A stretch of DNA of 64,000 nucleotides, from positions 34,050,197 to 34,114,196 of the forward strand of contig CM037877.1 in the NCBI GenBank assembly GCA_021292165.1. Reading direction: 5' to 3'. Below are positions 1 to 11,665 of the stretch, piece by piece. Made by a program: the position numbers and the translations under genes. Within the stretch, counting starts at the first letter, position 1. The number at the start of each line of letters is the position of its first letter. The notes beneath the pieces are model-generated. The model was not told the DNA's origin, did no database searches, and saw only the letters and a program-made list of their open reading frames with translations. The stretch comes from Shinisaurus crocodilurus (Eukaryota; Chordata; Lepidosauria; Squamata; Shinisauridae).

Positions 1-1100
1 AGTCACTGTTAGTTTCAATGTAATTTTTAAAAGCACAAAATAAAATAATTATTTTCCTGGTCATCTCTGGGACAGGTACCAGCATCCCATTGCGGCCAGT
101 TTAGACCTTTGAGAATTTAACTTTAAAAAACCACAAGTTACTAGGCCTCATAATTACAGAACAAAATCAGAATTCAGTGCCAATCAAAGTGCCTACCCCC
201 TGATCTAAGACAAATGATTGTTTGACATGTTTTGCAGCCTATGTGTGAACTTTCTACCCTATTGGCACAGTTATTTCCCTGTTTAAATTTATACGGGGAT
301 TTGTAAATAAGGATATTTTCATACTTAATGCCAGACAGAATTGAGATTCACCTGTTTCTTGATCTGAACTGGTCGGATGGAATAAGTTGCTCTAGGGAGC
401 TACATGAACAGTTCCCATCTTGCTTTAGTGTCAATGTATGCAGCATGGGTCACTGTGATAATTTTAACAGCTATAAATATGAAAGTACTTCTGTGATACA
501 ATCCTCAACCACTTATTTCAGGCCTGTGGCACGGATGTCCCATTGAACCTGCTGAGATTCCAAGCATAATCCAAAGCAAGTGTTCTTTTGTAAGTGGAAT
601 TATAGTCTGAGGCCTGCTTCATAGAGGCAGCCCTCCCATGCCAATACAACCCTTTGTTTTGAAGGACCTGACCTGGCCAGATTAACATCCACCTAAACCG
701 TGTGGGGAGTTGCTCATGGAAGCAGCTTACCATGGCAAGTTCTGCCTACACGGCTGAGTATCTTCAAGTAATCACACATGTGGGTGGCTACATGTATGAA
801 GTGAATCCAGATTATTCATACCATTCATTGGATAGCCAACGCCACCAAAGGTAGAAAAAAAGTGGAGTTAATGAGAGAAAATGTCTATTATAGTCCAGGC
901 CCAGCGCATTTTGGACCCTAATGGTCCTTCATCAGGGAAATATAGAATTAAAGTACAAATAACTTTAGGTATACAAATTAAACATATCCATATATCTGTA
1001 TCTATATATGTGTATCACCGCAATAATATAACGAACTGCAGAAGCCATATCAATCAATAAAAATATGTAAAATATGTAAAACATATGTAAACATTTGTAA
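1..1100. other. Unassigned AT-rich DNA
   Basis: No gene or repeat recognised with confidence. The phrase AGCGCATTTTGGACCCTAAT (about 902-921) with GGTCCTTCATCAGGGAAA resembles a recurring repeat end, but I cannot assign it. Confidence 0.4.
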
Positions 1101-1117
1101 AAATATAGACTGTTGGC

Positions 1118-1290
1118 AGTGGATTATACAAGGGGAAATAAATGGGAAAAGAAGTGTAGGAAGAAGAAGACGGTCTTGGCTGAAAAACCTTAAAGAATGG
1201 TTTGGGGTCAATACAATATCATCGTTTAGAGAAGCCATATCAAAAGACTGTTTAGTCATGAGGACGTCCAACCTCCAGTAGGAAAGGAAC
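1118..1290 (+). mobile_element. Possible LINE ORF2 C-terminal fragment
   Basis: Plus-strand reading QGEINGKRSVGRRRRSWLKN then LKEWFGVNTISSFREA resembles the GKRxxGRRRxSWLxNLRxWxG block at the end of some non-LTR ORF2 proteins. Only about 55 codons are visible and no other domain. Assignment to a clade is not possible. Confidence 0.45.
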
Positions 1291-1469
1291 AACAAGAAGA
1301 AACATCATTCCTAAAATGGAAAAAAAAACCCAGTAATATTGTTATCCTATCATTAAGACATGTGTTTATAAAACATGATTCCAAACCATACAAGACGTCT
1401 AACAGAAAAATGAGGCTCCGATGTTCATGAATTAAAAACATCTCCTTATAAATTATGAAAAACAATAAC

Positions 1470-1493
1470 ATACACACACGCACACACACACAC

Positions 1494-1539
<46 letters not shown>
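1470..1539. repeat. (CA)n(ATC)n compound microsatellite
   Basis: CA dinucleotides with one CG interruption followed by about fourteen ATC/TCA triplets. Confidence 0.95.
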
Positions 1540-2389
1540 TAGTACTCATATATCTTCCAAGGGATAAACTAACTCAGTACAAAGACGTGTTCAGATGATC
1601 TGAATGTGCTGGCCCTTCAGCCTCCTGTACGATAGGATTTTGTATCCAATACCACACAGCTGAACCATTCACACGTTTTCATAGGTACTCCGCAAGGGGG
1701 TTAGTTGCTTTATTCAACACACTCTAGATTTTTTTTCCCCCTGAGTGTGCATGTAGACATGCTAACTTAATAGTAGGTGAAAGTGGAATCCAGACTACCC
1801 ACTGCAACAAAATAGCGCGGGCTTAGAGTAGTCAAATATAACTAAGGGAGCCAATAATAAGTGTCCGTCTATATTCACAGAAATATACCAAATGATATTT
1901 AAGTGGAATGGACTTTGTGATTATCAACTTACACCTTGTATATGTAAGAACATTTAAAGGACATCCACAATAGCAGGCAACATTTACGTCAGCTGGAACG
2001 AGGCCCAATCTAATTTTATTTTGTGGGAGGTTTTTCTGCTGATGCAAGAGCTGTACATCCCAGCCAGTTACACAGCCAGGGGGTGACTGTGTGTGGCCTG
2101 CTCATTATCATTTGTTCACCTAGTTGCTAAAAAAATCAGGATTCTAACATTTCAGGGATGGCCTCCGCAGACAGAAGAGTCTCTCCTCTGCAGACCGTCA
2201 CCCTCAATGTGTGTAGAGGGTGACGAGAATGGTGAGGAAGGGGGCAGGGTTAGCACATTCACCCCGATTCACCCTCCTTGCATGTAGAGCTTACACATGA
2301 GAATGCCTCAATAGGACTGACAATTTAGCGATGAACTGAAACAGGGAAATCCGGCTCATTTGAGATTGCCAGATTTCCTGCCCGCTTCC

Positions 2390-2690
2390 ATACCCTCCAA
2401 CATTTCACAGATTAAAATAGGGACATACATGTGAATTTGTAAGAGGTATGGTTAAGCAACATGAAAGTGTGATCAAGAGGTTTTTACCCAGGCATGGCCA
2501 AGGGTATGGCCAGGCAACCAAAGAGCATGGTCAAGTACAAAAGTTATTAGAGGAAACACACAAAATCTTACATATTACAATTATTACATTATTATATTAT
2601 ATATTATTGGGGTGGTGGTGGTGGTGTCAGCGCTTGCAAAAAGAAATCTCTTTTTGTTTTAAAATGGTCAGGACTGGCACAAATTCAACA
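2390..2690 (+). repeat. Dispersed repeat, copy 1 (ACCCTCCAACATTTCACAGA family)
   Basis: Matches 58555-58925 in the same orientation with a high level of identity through GTGAATTTGTAAGAGGTATG, AGCAACATGAA and GGAAACACACAAAATCTTA. It lacks about 90 bp present in copy 2. Family unknown to me. Confidence 0.75.
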
Positions 2691-2880
2691 GGTGAAGCTT
2701 ACCCACCCACCCCACACCCCCAAACATGGAGCTTCAGAGAGAAGGGGAAGTTTCTTGCATTTCCTTCTGACACTGTAACCTCACCTGTTAGAGGCACAGT
2801 CAGCTCTGTTAGGAAATAAAATCTTTGGCAATATAAAGATAGGAATCATGTGATAAATTCCCTCATTCACCTCTCCCTCT

Positions 2881-2922
2881 GCGCATGCGCACATGCACAT
2901 GCGCGCGCACACACACACACAC
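2881..2922. repeat. Alternating purine-pyrimidine tract
   Basis: GCGCATGCGCACATGCACAT, then GCGCGCGC and CA repeats: unbroken alternation, the classic Z-DNA-prone pattern. Confidence 0.9.
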
Positions 2923-3253
2923 ATCCTTCCAGGAACACGCATCTGTTCCTTCCCTGCTGGGCCCTGGCCGCAGATCCTTTTAAGTAGCCGTGACATGGAC
3001 TGGAGGGAAAACTTTCCTTCAGCCCGCTCCCGGGGGGGCCTACATCCCACCACACCCTGATTGGGCTGGGGAAGCACGCCAGCGGGAAACTGTGCAGTCA
3101 CCGCCAGAAACATCCTGCCAGCACGCACCTCCCCCACACCGCTCCAGAACCGCTTCCCCTTTCCCGCCAGCAGCCACCTGCGCCGCCACACAAACTGGAG
3201 CCCCCAGGGAAGTTGGGGACTCCAGCTTCTAAGCTAAACCAGTCCCAGATGTT

Positions 3254-3280
3254 GTAACCTTTCCTTGTAGGAAAGGTTAC
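3254..3280. repeat. Perfect 11-bp stem-loop
   Basis: GTAACCTTTCC, loop TTGTA, GGAAAGGTTAC. No T run or other sign of a terminator; function unknown. Confidence 0.7.
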
Positions 3281-3289
3281 CAGTTACCA

Positions 3290-4660
3290 ACTGAGACATC
3301 CCTTGCCTGCCATTTTTTTTGCCCTCCCTTCTTCCAGGACTCGTGTCATGAACACGACAATGTCAGTACGGGCAAATCACTGTGCCCTCACACTGCATGG
3401 CTGAAGGCAGAGGCTCAGGTTCTGGGCTTTCAAAACTGTCCCACAGTGTCATGTCCTGCAGAATGCCAACATGTTTGGCACATTCCAAAACAGGACTAGA
3501 AAATCAGGGAACACGTTGGTGTGCGTCATCACCAGGCAATTATGTGCTGGCGTCCTTCCCAGCCAGGAAGACAAACCTGGAAGTAAGCAGAACTAGAAGC
3601 AGGGAGCAATGAAAGAAGCCGAAAGAGGGTGCTGCATTTAATGGTTTGACCATCTGTTTTCAAAGCTGAGGTAGTTCGGGCCTAGCAATGAGGCTCCCAT
3701 AGCCTTGGTTTACCAACTTGTATAATACATATCTGTATGCATAAAACTTTCTATAAATGAATGTGCTCAGTGAAAAAGCAAAGTATGTGCTAACTCAGTT
3801 TGACTTTGCTGATTTCTCTTGGCATGAAGTTCATAAATAACTTAATTCTACCTTGTCCTAGCGCCCCCAGACAGTATGACAGGCACTCAGGCTTGGAGCT
3901 AAAGGAATACAGGGTGGATTTTTAAACACTGGAAGCTGAATTTTTGTTAGATTTGTTGAGGTTTGCTTTTTCATTTCAATTATAGTATCTCTTTTAAAAG
4001 AAATGGTTTTAAATGAAATCTGAATTCGATACAGACAAATATCCGAAAGTCAATACTTATCGTCTCCTAAAACTGAATCATGACCAGCTATCAAACAGAT
4101 TGAATTAAAAGCAGATTTTCTAAGGTGAGAAGAAGAACCATAAGGGAAAATATTTGACTTCTCTGAGTTTAAGCAGGATAATCATCACGATGTCACACAT
4201 TATATTTATTATTGTGGGCTTCCTGTGGAACTTGAGGGCTACAACGTTATCAAAGGCATGAGGATGCCAGGGATGGCCGGTGAAGTGGTTCACTGCTGGC
4301 CACCACTCAGGGTGAGAGTCAGCGTGATGGGAAGGGAGGGGAATTCCCATCCTTACTAGAACAAGACAGAAAGCAGAGTGGAGAGCAGGGATTGTATCAG
4401 TCGGTGTCATGGGTTGCTGATAGGCCAGCTACCCTTGTGGATTAGCAGCCCACGCCTGCCTGGAGGAGGGGTTGCTAATTTGAAACTACACTTGCATAGT
4501 GCTTTGAGACCCCCACTGTCTACCACCACCACCCATCTGTTTCTGGTCAGGATGGAAATTCCCCCCACCCCTTTGGTAGGTCTTACTTAAAAAAAAAATA
4601 CTTCACTTGCTGAGAGATGCCACTGGTAGATGCTGTCCTGTATTGCACCAGAATCATCCA
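3290..4660. other. Unassigned DNA
   Basis: No host exon or classified repeat seen. All open frames are short and without domain similarity. Confidence 0.4.
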
Positions 4661-4672
4661 CAGAGCCTAAAC

Positions 4673-4807
4673 CAGTGTTCTCCAACCTTGGGTCCCCAGA
4701 TGTTTTTGGCCTACAACTCCCAGCATGCCCCAGCCAGCTACGTTGGCTGGGGCATGCTGGGAGTTGTAGGTCAAAAACATCTGGGGACCCAAGGTTGGAG
4801 AACACTG
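4673..4807. mobile_element. Nearly perfect palindromic hAT MITE
   Basis: A 135-bp element from CAGTGTTCTCCAACC to its complement, palindromic over almost its full length, with a perfect 8-bp target duplication GCCTAAAC (4665-4672 and 4808-4815). Arms include the motif TACAACTCCCAGCATGCC shared with several related elements in this window. The near identity of the arms and the intact duplication suggest a young insertion. It can fold into a single long hairpin if transcribed. Confidence 0.93.
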
Positions 4808-5037
4808 GCCTAAACATTATCCTCCATTTTATGCTCTCAGTCTCAACCTATCTGAGCTCGCAATATTCTCGAATCATAAACATTTATGACAAATTATGGG
4901 ATTATTGTTCCATTTCATGGGAATGCACTATTTGGCCCAGTAAATATCATTCCTTGCTTATGGAAAATTCCGGATATTTACAGCCCCAACCTTATGCATG
5001 CTTACTAACCAGTAACTCCCACTTTGTTCAACAGGGC

Positions 5038-5142
5038 TTACATTCAAAGCAGTACGTGTACACACTGTCCTTGGCATTAGCAACATTGAACTCAGTGGAA
5101 CTTACTTCTGTGTAGGCATCTATAGGATTGCACTGTCAGTCT
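5038..5142. mobile_element. Palindromic squamate repeat, diverged copy
   Basis: CTCAGTGGAACTTACTTCTGTGTAGGCATCTATAGGATTGCA-type right arm; left arm mostly lost. Confidence 0.6.
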
Positions 5143-5442
5143 TCAGGCAGGTATGTGGTCCTGTTTTTTAACCTTGAACCTTGCTTGCATACAAAGAGAG
5201 CCAAGAAGGAATGTGTGTCTTGTCTCAAAGCAGATGTAATTCTGCAGTGCAAAAGAAATATGGTCCCTGGGGCTGAAGACTTTGGCTTCTACTCCTTGGT
5301 TATAAAAAGGCTCTATTTAGAAACAAGCCAATTGTTACAGCAGCCGGATAGTAGCCTTGCTTCTTCAAGAAATACATGCATTTTCAAAATGGGAACTTTC
5401 ATTTAACTCAGGGATGTCAACTGGTCTTTTTCCTCCCTTGGT

Positions 5443-5464
5443 GATTTAAATTGCAATTTAAATC
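5443..5464. repeat. Perfect 22-bp palindrome without loop
   Basis: GATTTAAATTG followed by CAATTTAAATC. AT-rich perfect dyad, possibly a chance or a protein-binding dyad. Confidence 0.7.
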
Positions 5465-5946
5465 AATCTCCTCTGAATGAATGGCTGAATTACTGTGTCT
5501 TATGACTATGACTTACGTGGCAACTTAGTTTTATACAAGCTTCTTCAAAGTTTGTCCATAACTAGCATCCTGCTGAAGATGAGCTTGTGGAAAGTTTGGC
5601 CAAGAGCAAGGATGACTGATTATTGTTCTGAACGGTTACATGCCAGTCCTGCTTCAATCCATGAAAATATTCACTGACTGTTATTATCTATTTAGGAAGT
5701 GCCTATAGTAACAACCTTTAAATCACTTTCAGCTTAAAGGATAATGGATTATATTAGCAGCACATTAATCAAGTTATCCAGCATTCAAATGGCACATGTT
5801 GCTCACAGATGTTAAGGAGATCTGAAGACCTTTCTTCTTCTTCTAAGCGCTAGGAAATATTGACTAACTATACGGCTGCAGTCCTGCGCACGTAAAAAGA
5901 ATTCAGTGGAGTTTTGCTGACGTACTAAGACTAAGGAAAAGAAAAT

Positions 5947-5972
5947 ATAAGAAAGAAAGAAAGAAAGAAAGA
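5947..5972. repeat. (GAAA)n microsatellite
   Basis: Six GAAA/AAGA units. Confidence 0.9.
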
Positions 5973-6998
5973 GATCTGTAATGATTCTCATCATGAATTA
6001 GCTGTTGAATGCTTGAAAGCAAACTGGAATACAAAACTGCTCTCCTCACCCAGGGCCATTTCTTTGGAGGTGGGGGAAACAGAGCAGTCTCCTTGTGTGC
6101 CAAATTCCGGAGGCACCAAAATGACTCTCTGAAAGCGGCGGCAGCACTCTGGCTCCTCCCCCATGCTGACTGCCCACCCATTTGTGCCACCGAGAGAGCC
6201 CGCATGCCTGCCCAATCCCTTACTCTGAGAACTCTCTCAGAGTAAGAGATCGACTGGGCAGGCTTTCTGGAGAACCACGCCAGCCACACAAAGTGCTGGC
6301 CAGGCCCAAATGCCATGCTTCGAGGGGTCCTTTCTTGAAGTGAGGCATGCTGTGTGAGGTGGCTATGAAGATTGCCTGTGTGCTGCCGTGGCAAAGGCGA
6401 TCTCCAGGGCCACCTCGCCCAGAATGTCTCACTTTCAGAAAAGAGCCCTTGAAGCATGCCATGGGGGGGAGAGTAAAGAAGAGGAGGAAGACTGCAGCAG
6501 CTAGAGAAGAAGAGGAGGTTGGAGTGAGGGTGGGTGGGTGGTGGCGGCCGCAGCAGGCATGGTCAGGGGTGCCTGGGGGTGGGGGGAGAGAAGAGAGGGG
6601 CATGGCCGGGGGACAGGGGAAGGGGAGAGAGAAGGCAGCAGGGGCAGCATGTCCACTGGGGCATCACAATACCACCTTGCCTAGGGCACCCAAGCACCTA
6701 GAGGTGGGCCTGCCCTCATATCTCCTCCTATATCCTGCCCCCGTGGAAGACAGATCCTGGTGATGTCCATCCTACTGGGCCCTCTGCTGAATCTCTAAAC
6801 TGCTTGCACGTTACGTTACCATTCTGTGAATGATGGTGGGGTAGCTGGTAGGAAGGACTGTGTACCTTAGACCTCTGGGAGATTGTGATGTATCTTATAT
6901 TAGGGGTGGGCCCACATTTTGTCACTTTTTTCCTTTACAATAAGAACTTACTGTTATTCACACATTTCTCCATAAATGGGAGGGAAAGAACGTGAGAT

Positions 6999-7021
6999 AT
7001 TTAAAAAAAAAAAAAAAAAAA
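6999..7021. repeat. Poly(A) run
   Basis: About 20 A residues with no recognised SINE or LINE body directly upstream. Confidence 0.9.
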
Positions 7022-7106
7022 TCAGTGTGGGAGAAAGCGAAAGTGATAGATTCATCCACCCAGGGCTTTGAGTTTTTAGCTCTTAAAAGTCTGGGTTTGA
7101 ATCCCC

Positions 7107-7700
7107 CAGGGATGTTGAAGAGTCCTTGGTTTCGAGTCACGAGTCGAGTCACGAGTCTTTGGACCCGAGTCTCGAGTCCGAGTCCGAGTCCTTGGTCCAA
7201 AATGGTGACTCACGAGTCACGAGTCACTTCCAAAGCTGACTCCACGAGTCCCTATTAAAATCATTGGGGGGGTTTCCCAACAAAATAAGGCTATTTCAGA
7301 TGTGTGGCTTAAATAAATTCTAGGCACAAGTGTGCCTTTTTATTTCAAAACTCTGCAACTGATTTTGACAAGAACAGACCAGGCAGACAAACCCAAAATA
7401 ACCAGGCAGGCAGAGGAGGCAGGGAACCCCAAAGCAGGCAGGCAGAGGCAGCCAAACCCAAAATGTCTGAAAGGTTGAATTTTAGGGAAATTATTTTAAA
7501 AAATAAACTTGCTGTACTTCCTAAAACCTATCCATGTTGCATTTGAGGAACACGATTTTGGAACACGAGTCCTTGGTCTCGAGTCCCGAGTCGAGTCTCA
7601 AGTCCCATTAAAAATATTGGGACTCGAGTCTGACTCGAGTCAGAGGGGGGACTCAGTCCGACTCACGAGTCGAGTCCTGGAGTCCGAGTCCCCATCCCTG
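7107..7700. mobile_element. hAT element with subterminal GAGTC arrays
   Basis: Ends are CAGGGATG and CATCCCTG, flanked by a perfect 8-bp duplication GAATCCCC (7099-7106 and 7701-7708). Inside both ends lie degenerate arrays of the pentamer GAGTC, with about ten units each: 7134-7250 and 7564-7694. Units are spaced by 0-3 bases (CGAGTCACGAGTC...), and some are inverted as GACTC. The middle (7260-7550) is unrelated and includes CAGG-rich DNA. No transposase is encoded. The arrays look like reiterated binding sites near each terminus. Confidence 0.85.
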
Positions 7701-8089
7701 GAATCCCCGTGTCCAATGTTTGTGGTGCTGAATTAGGGTTACCGCCTCTTTTTTTCTGACAGGCTCTCACCTTTAGGAGCTATATGGCAGGCAGGTACAA
7801 CATGGTCCTCTCCATGCTGGGAATAGCTGTACCTCTTGAATGTGGCCAGTGCAGATGGATGAACATCTTGTTTGATTCATTGTTTGGTAAGAATTTACCA
7901 AAATTTACAGATTTCTTTATAAACAGAACTTGAGATTTTTTTTAAAGACACTGAATGTGGAAGAAAGCAAAAGTGGCAGATTCAGCCATACTTAATAATA
8001 TATACACTTCAAACAAATTCCACTTATTTTCCCTAGTCTTTTACAGAAAGAGACAGTCTGTGTCACAGATTAATGCTGTGCAAGAATGT

Positions 8090-8186
8090 TAGACCACTCA
8101 CAGTGGGATCCTATACTTGTCTACTCAGAAGTAAGTCCCACTGAGTTCATTGGGGCTTACTCCCAGTATAGGATTGCAGCCTTAGG
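8090..8186. mobile_element. Palindromic squamate repeat (ACTCAGAAGTAAGTCCCA family)
   Basis: Arms GATCCTATACTTGTCTACTC...AAGTAAGTCCCACTGA and GGGGCTTACTCCCAGTATAGGATTGCAG. Best copy of a short palindromic family recurring across the window. Confidence 0.8.
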
Positions 8187-8615
8187 GCCAATCCTATCGG
8201 GATGCCCAGAAGCCCCCGAACTTGGAGGCAGAGACAATCTACCTCCTCATCCTCCCACCGCTCTGCATTTTCACTAGATGGGCTTTTTTTGCCCGTCTAG
8301 CTGGAGCATCTCAGAGGGGGAAGGAAGGAGGTTGGAGTGGCTGCAGGATACATTGTATCCTGGCCACTCCAGTCTCATCCCCTCCGCACACCCTTTACCC
8401 CTCTCCAAGGTTGCTTTCCTGACCTTGGAGAGCAGCCAGTGTGTGTGTGGGGGGGGTCATGCCAGCTGCGAGGGGGCAGGGGAGGGGGGCCGGAACGCCC
8501 GTTCCCAGCTCCGAGGTCAGAATACTGTCCCCGACCTCGGAGCTGGGAATCCAAACTAACCTATGCCCCCTCAGACAATGTCTAGGGGCCATAGGATCAT
8601 TCCCTCCAACTCTAC
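8170..8615. repeat. Multi-hairpin element, copy 1
   Basis: Bounded by GGCCAATCCTATCGGG and GGGGCCATAGGATCATTCCC. Between them are separate stem-loops: TAGATGGGC/GCCCGTCTA (about 8276-8301), GGAGTGGC...GTATCCTGGCCACTCC (about 8334-8370), CCAAGGT/ACCTTGG (about 8406-8430) and CCCAGCTCCGAGGTC/GACCTCGGAGCTGGG (about 8505-8548). Non-coding. Confidence 0.75.
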
Positions 8616-8977
8616 AAGAAGACACTGCACTTGGATTCTAGAAGGAAACCGACAAGGTTCCTAACGCTTCATTGAAGTTAAATGATGCCCTTGTCTCCTA
8701 TGTCAACTCTGTTATGACGAAACAGTGCCTGGCAGGCCAAGGCTCTCTTGCACCTCCTTTTTAAATACCATGTTCTATTAAATATAAGGTGTGTGAAATA
8801 TAAGCATTAAGAATGATTGTGTAGGCTGTCCAGTTCCATGGCTTTCAAAGACATTTGTGTTCAGTTGTGGCAGCTGGACATCTTCAGAGCTCTAGACCAG
8901 ACAGTATATAGGCTCAGGTGAATTCCGTCCATGGCATAGTTAACCGACCTTAGTTCCAGGTGCAGAAACTCAGGCCC

Positions 8978-9006
8978 AGAGTGGGGTGGGGTGGGGTGGG
9001 GTGGGG
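8978..9006. repeat. (GGGGT)n pentanucleotide repeat
   Basis: Five GGGGT units; G-rich strand could form a quadruplex. Not a telomere motif. Confidence 0.9.
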
Positions 9007-9117
9007 ATCCAGCCTGCCTGGGTTCTCAGTCTGGCCTTCCAGGGTTCCACAGACAGCCATGACTCCTTCTCCTGGCCCACCCCCTTCGGATTTGCTCATG
9101 AATCCAATGCCTTAATC

Positions 9118-9532
9118 CAGGGGTGCAGAAACTCTTTCAGCCCGAGGGCCAAATTCCATTTTAGAGAAGCTCTCGGGGGACCACATTCTACTGGTGGGCA
9201 GGGCTGAAGGCAAAAAGGCCGGATCAAAGGCAAAGTGGGTTGTTGTTGTTTGTTTTTTACCAGAAATACCAATAATGCCAATAATGCCTATTTTAGCTTA
9301 AAGCTCTCACTGTCAGTAAGTAAGCCCTAGGAGAGGCATTTCAGCCTTTTAGAATGGGGGGAAACTGCACAAAAGTCAGGAAACCACCAATCAGTGGTCA
9401 GGGGAAAGGGGAAAGGGAGTGGAGGCACAGGAAGGGAACGTGGCCTTCTGGGGAAGCCCGGAGGGTCGGACTGAGAATCCAGGCAGGCCGGATTTGCTCC
9501 TCCCTCCCCGGGCCTGAGGTACTGCACCCCTG
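9118..9532. mobile_element. hAT element with 11-bp perfect TIR
   Basis: 415 bp bounded by CAGGGGTGCAG and CTGCACCCCTG; the flanking 8-mers CCTTAATC and TCTTCACT match only partly. The subterminal GGGCCAAATT / GGCCGGATTT type words fit hAT elements. Non-coding and older than the perfect-TSD copies. Confidence 0.7.
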
Positions 9533-9702
9533 TCTTCACTGGATACTTACTTGTGAGTCATTTATGTGCTGCTTTCTGCATGCGTGGACTTAAAAAGAAT
9601 GACACAGGTGCAAGGAGGGGCAAACTTGATAGCGCTTGCCCCAAGATCAGAGAAGCTAGTGAAGGCACACATTCACACAGGGACTCTCTAGTCTGTTTAC
9701 GG

Positions 9703-10016
9703 CAGGAGTGGGCACCTTGTGGCCCTCCAGATGTTCTGGCCTGCAAATCCCATCAGCTCTAGCCAGCATAGCCAATAGTGAGAGATGGTGGCTGTTCATA
9801 GATTCATAGATCTGATAGAGTTGGAAGGGGCCTACAAGGCCATCGAGTCCAACCCCCTGCTCAATGCAGGAAACTAGAGGAGGGGTCTCCCATCCAAGTC
9901 ATAACCAGGCCTGACCCTGCTTAGCTTTCCACACTCAGACAAGCTGAGCCAGCGTGAGCCACAGGCCTGTTGTTGTAGGCCAAAACGTCTGGAGGGCCAC
10001 AAGGTGCCAACTCCTG
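9703..10016. mobile_element. hAT MITE split by a 5S-derived SINE
   Basis: Starts CAGGAGTGGGCACCTTGTGG and ends CCACAAGGTGCCAACTCCTG; flanks GTTTACGG / GTTTATAC match at 5 of 8. Sequence 9703-9796 plus 9967-10016 aligns with the uninterrupted relative at 56654-56789. The intervening SINE is therefore a later insertion. Confidence 0.82.
9797..9966 (-). mobile_element. 5S-rRNA-derived SINE inserted in a hAT MITE
   Basis: Reverse copy of the SINE described at 55505. Flanked by CTGTT on both sides (9792-9796, 9967-9971), a likely target duplication. The 3' part is CR1-like (GAGTTGGAAGGGGCCTACAA on the plus strand) and ends in CATAGATTCATAGAT, the reversed CR1 tail style. Confidence 0.85.
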
Positions 10017-10068
10017 GTTTATACAGCTCATGACATCCATCCTCATCATAGTCCTCAGCAGGAGCAGA

Positions 10069-10104
10069 GCTTCCTTCCTTCCTTCCTTCCTTCCTTCCTT
10101 CCTC
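10069..10104. repeat. (TTCC)n microsatellite
   Basis: About eight TTCC units. Confidence 0.95.
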
Positions 10105-10215
10105 CAGCCCCCATGATGCATCAGAATGCTGGGATCATGCACTCTGTCCTTCGTTTGCACGTGGGACACAGAGCGCACAAGTGGCAGCCTGTAAGCAGGA
10201 GCCATATTACATTTC

Positions 10216-10455
10216 TTATCACTTATTGCACTTTTGTCCCATCCTCCCTCCAAGTTGCTCGGAGCAGCACACATCATCATCCACCTCTCCTTTTATCCTC
10301 ACAACAGCCCTGTGAAGTAGGATAGGCTGAGAGAGCGCGACTGGCCCAAGGTTGTCCAGTCAGCTTCATGGCTGAGTGGGGATTCGAAGCGGGTCTCCCT
10401 GTCCTTAGTCTGACGCTCCCTCTACGATGCCACACTCGTTCTCACCTTGTGGCTA
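10216..10455 (-). mobile_element. Diverged Sauria-like SINE
   Basis: Reverse copy: head on the right (complement of GATGCCACACTCGTTC), middle with ATCCTCACAACAGCCCTGTG and AAGGTTGTCCAGTCAGC. The 3' part (CCTCCAAGTTGCTCGGAGCA on the plus strand) differs from the other copies, so it is an older or different subfamily. Confidence 0.7.
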
Positions 10456-11383
10456 CCGTTCGTTTACACTTCATGCCAGCGAATCGTCTGGGATTCTCTG
10501 ATTTTAATGAAAAAGTGCTGCTTCCCCCCCCCCACACACACACACACACATACACACCTCCTCACTATCTCCAGTTCTGTTTGTCTTTGCTTTCCCATCT
10601 GCAACAGATATAATATCTGAAGAGGCAGGGCTTCTGGGTGACATAAAAAGTCTGAGCTGAGCTCTAACATGGGGGAAGCCGCCCCCAGAATGCCTGGTAT
10701 GCCTAGGTCTATATACTGTGCGAGCCAAACATTACATATCAGGCAAAGCATAAATACTGCACAAGGGAAATGACATAGAGGATACTGTTTCACACATATT
10801 TCCCTGTTGGCAACAGTTCTGCCAGGATTTGGGGGGAGGGGGACATGTGTGCTGAATGGCTAAGGAGGAAAACGCCTCTGCCAATGGATATATTTGCAAA
10901 CACCTTGCTTCATTGTCTGCCTCTTACCAAACCACCATTACTTCATCTCCACTAATATCATTGTAAGGTTGCAGAGTATTGACAGGAGTTAAATATCACT
11001 CAATCTATAAACTGCCGCCAATCAACATGCCTTGCAATTGCTGCTCAAAATCCTCAATAGGATTGAATAATAGAAGGGAGGTAAATCAAAGCTAACAGCT
11101 TTTAGCTCCAGCCAGTCTGTCTCCACTGAAGGCTTCCATTCAGCTGGGAAGCATATCAAAATTTATAACCTCGACATTTATTGTGCAGGGCATTAAAATG
11201 ATGAGGAACCCTACACTCATGCCATGAGAGCCATTAAGAGGAGGTAGAGCCTATATTTGCACCATCCTATACAATTGCTCAGTAGCCAAAAGCAGCAGGG
11301 AGAACTGAAACATTTATCTATACTCCAGTCAGATTTAATCCCTGTGCAATGACAAAGGCTTTTCTTTTTTTGGAAAGGAATGC

Positions 11384-11462
11384 TGCAATCCAAAGCATAC
11401 TTAACCGGATACAGGTCCCACTGAATTGCGATGGGGCTTATTTCTGAGTGAACAAGTTGCAG
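11384..11462. mobile_element. Palindromic squamate repeat, diverged copy
   Basis: GCAATCCAAAGCATACTTAA, then GGTCCCACTGAATTGCGATG and GGGCTTATTTCTGAGTGAAC. Confidence 0.65.
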
Positions 11463-11665
11463 AATATTAAGAATTTTCCTAGAAAGCAAAAAAAAAACAA
11501 AAAAACATTTTCTCTTCTAAATCAGAACCTAGTGAGGATGTCATTCTACAGGATAGGATGGTTTAATTAATACTGGATTTTCCAGATAAAAATACTGCAT
11601 GGATCTCTCAAATCTACAATGCTTGTTTAATCAGTACTGATGACTCGTTTGATCAACTGCTGAAG

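Noticed and set aside
2781..3191. 136-codon minus-strand frame
   Set aside because: Includes a Cys/Val/Ala run from the CA/CG alternating tract and no recognisable domain.
7134..7694. CRISPR-like array from the GAGTC repeats
   Set aside because: Units are 5 bp with spacers of 0-3 bp, the host is a vertebrate, and the arrays lie inside a TSD-flanked hAT element.
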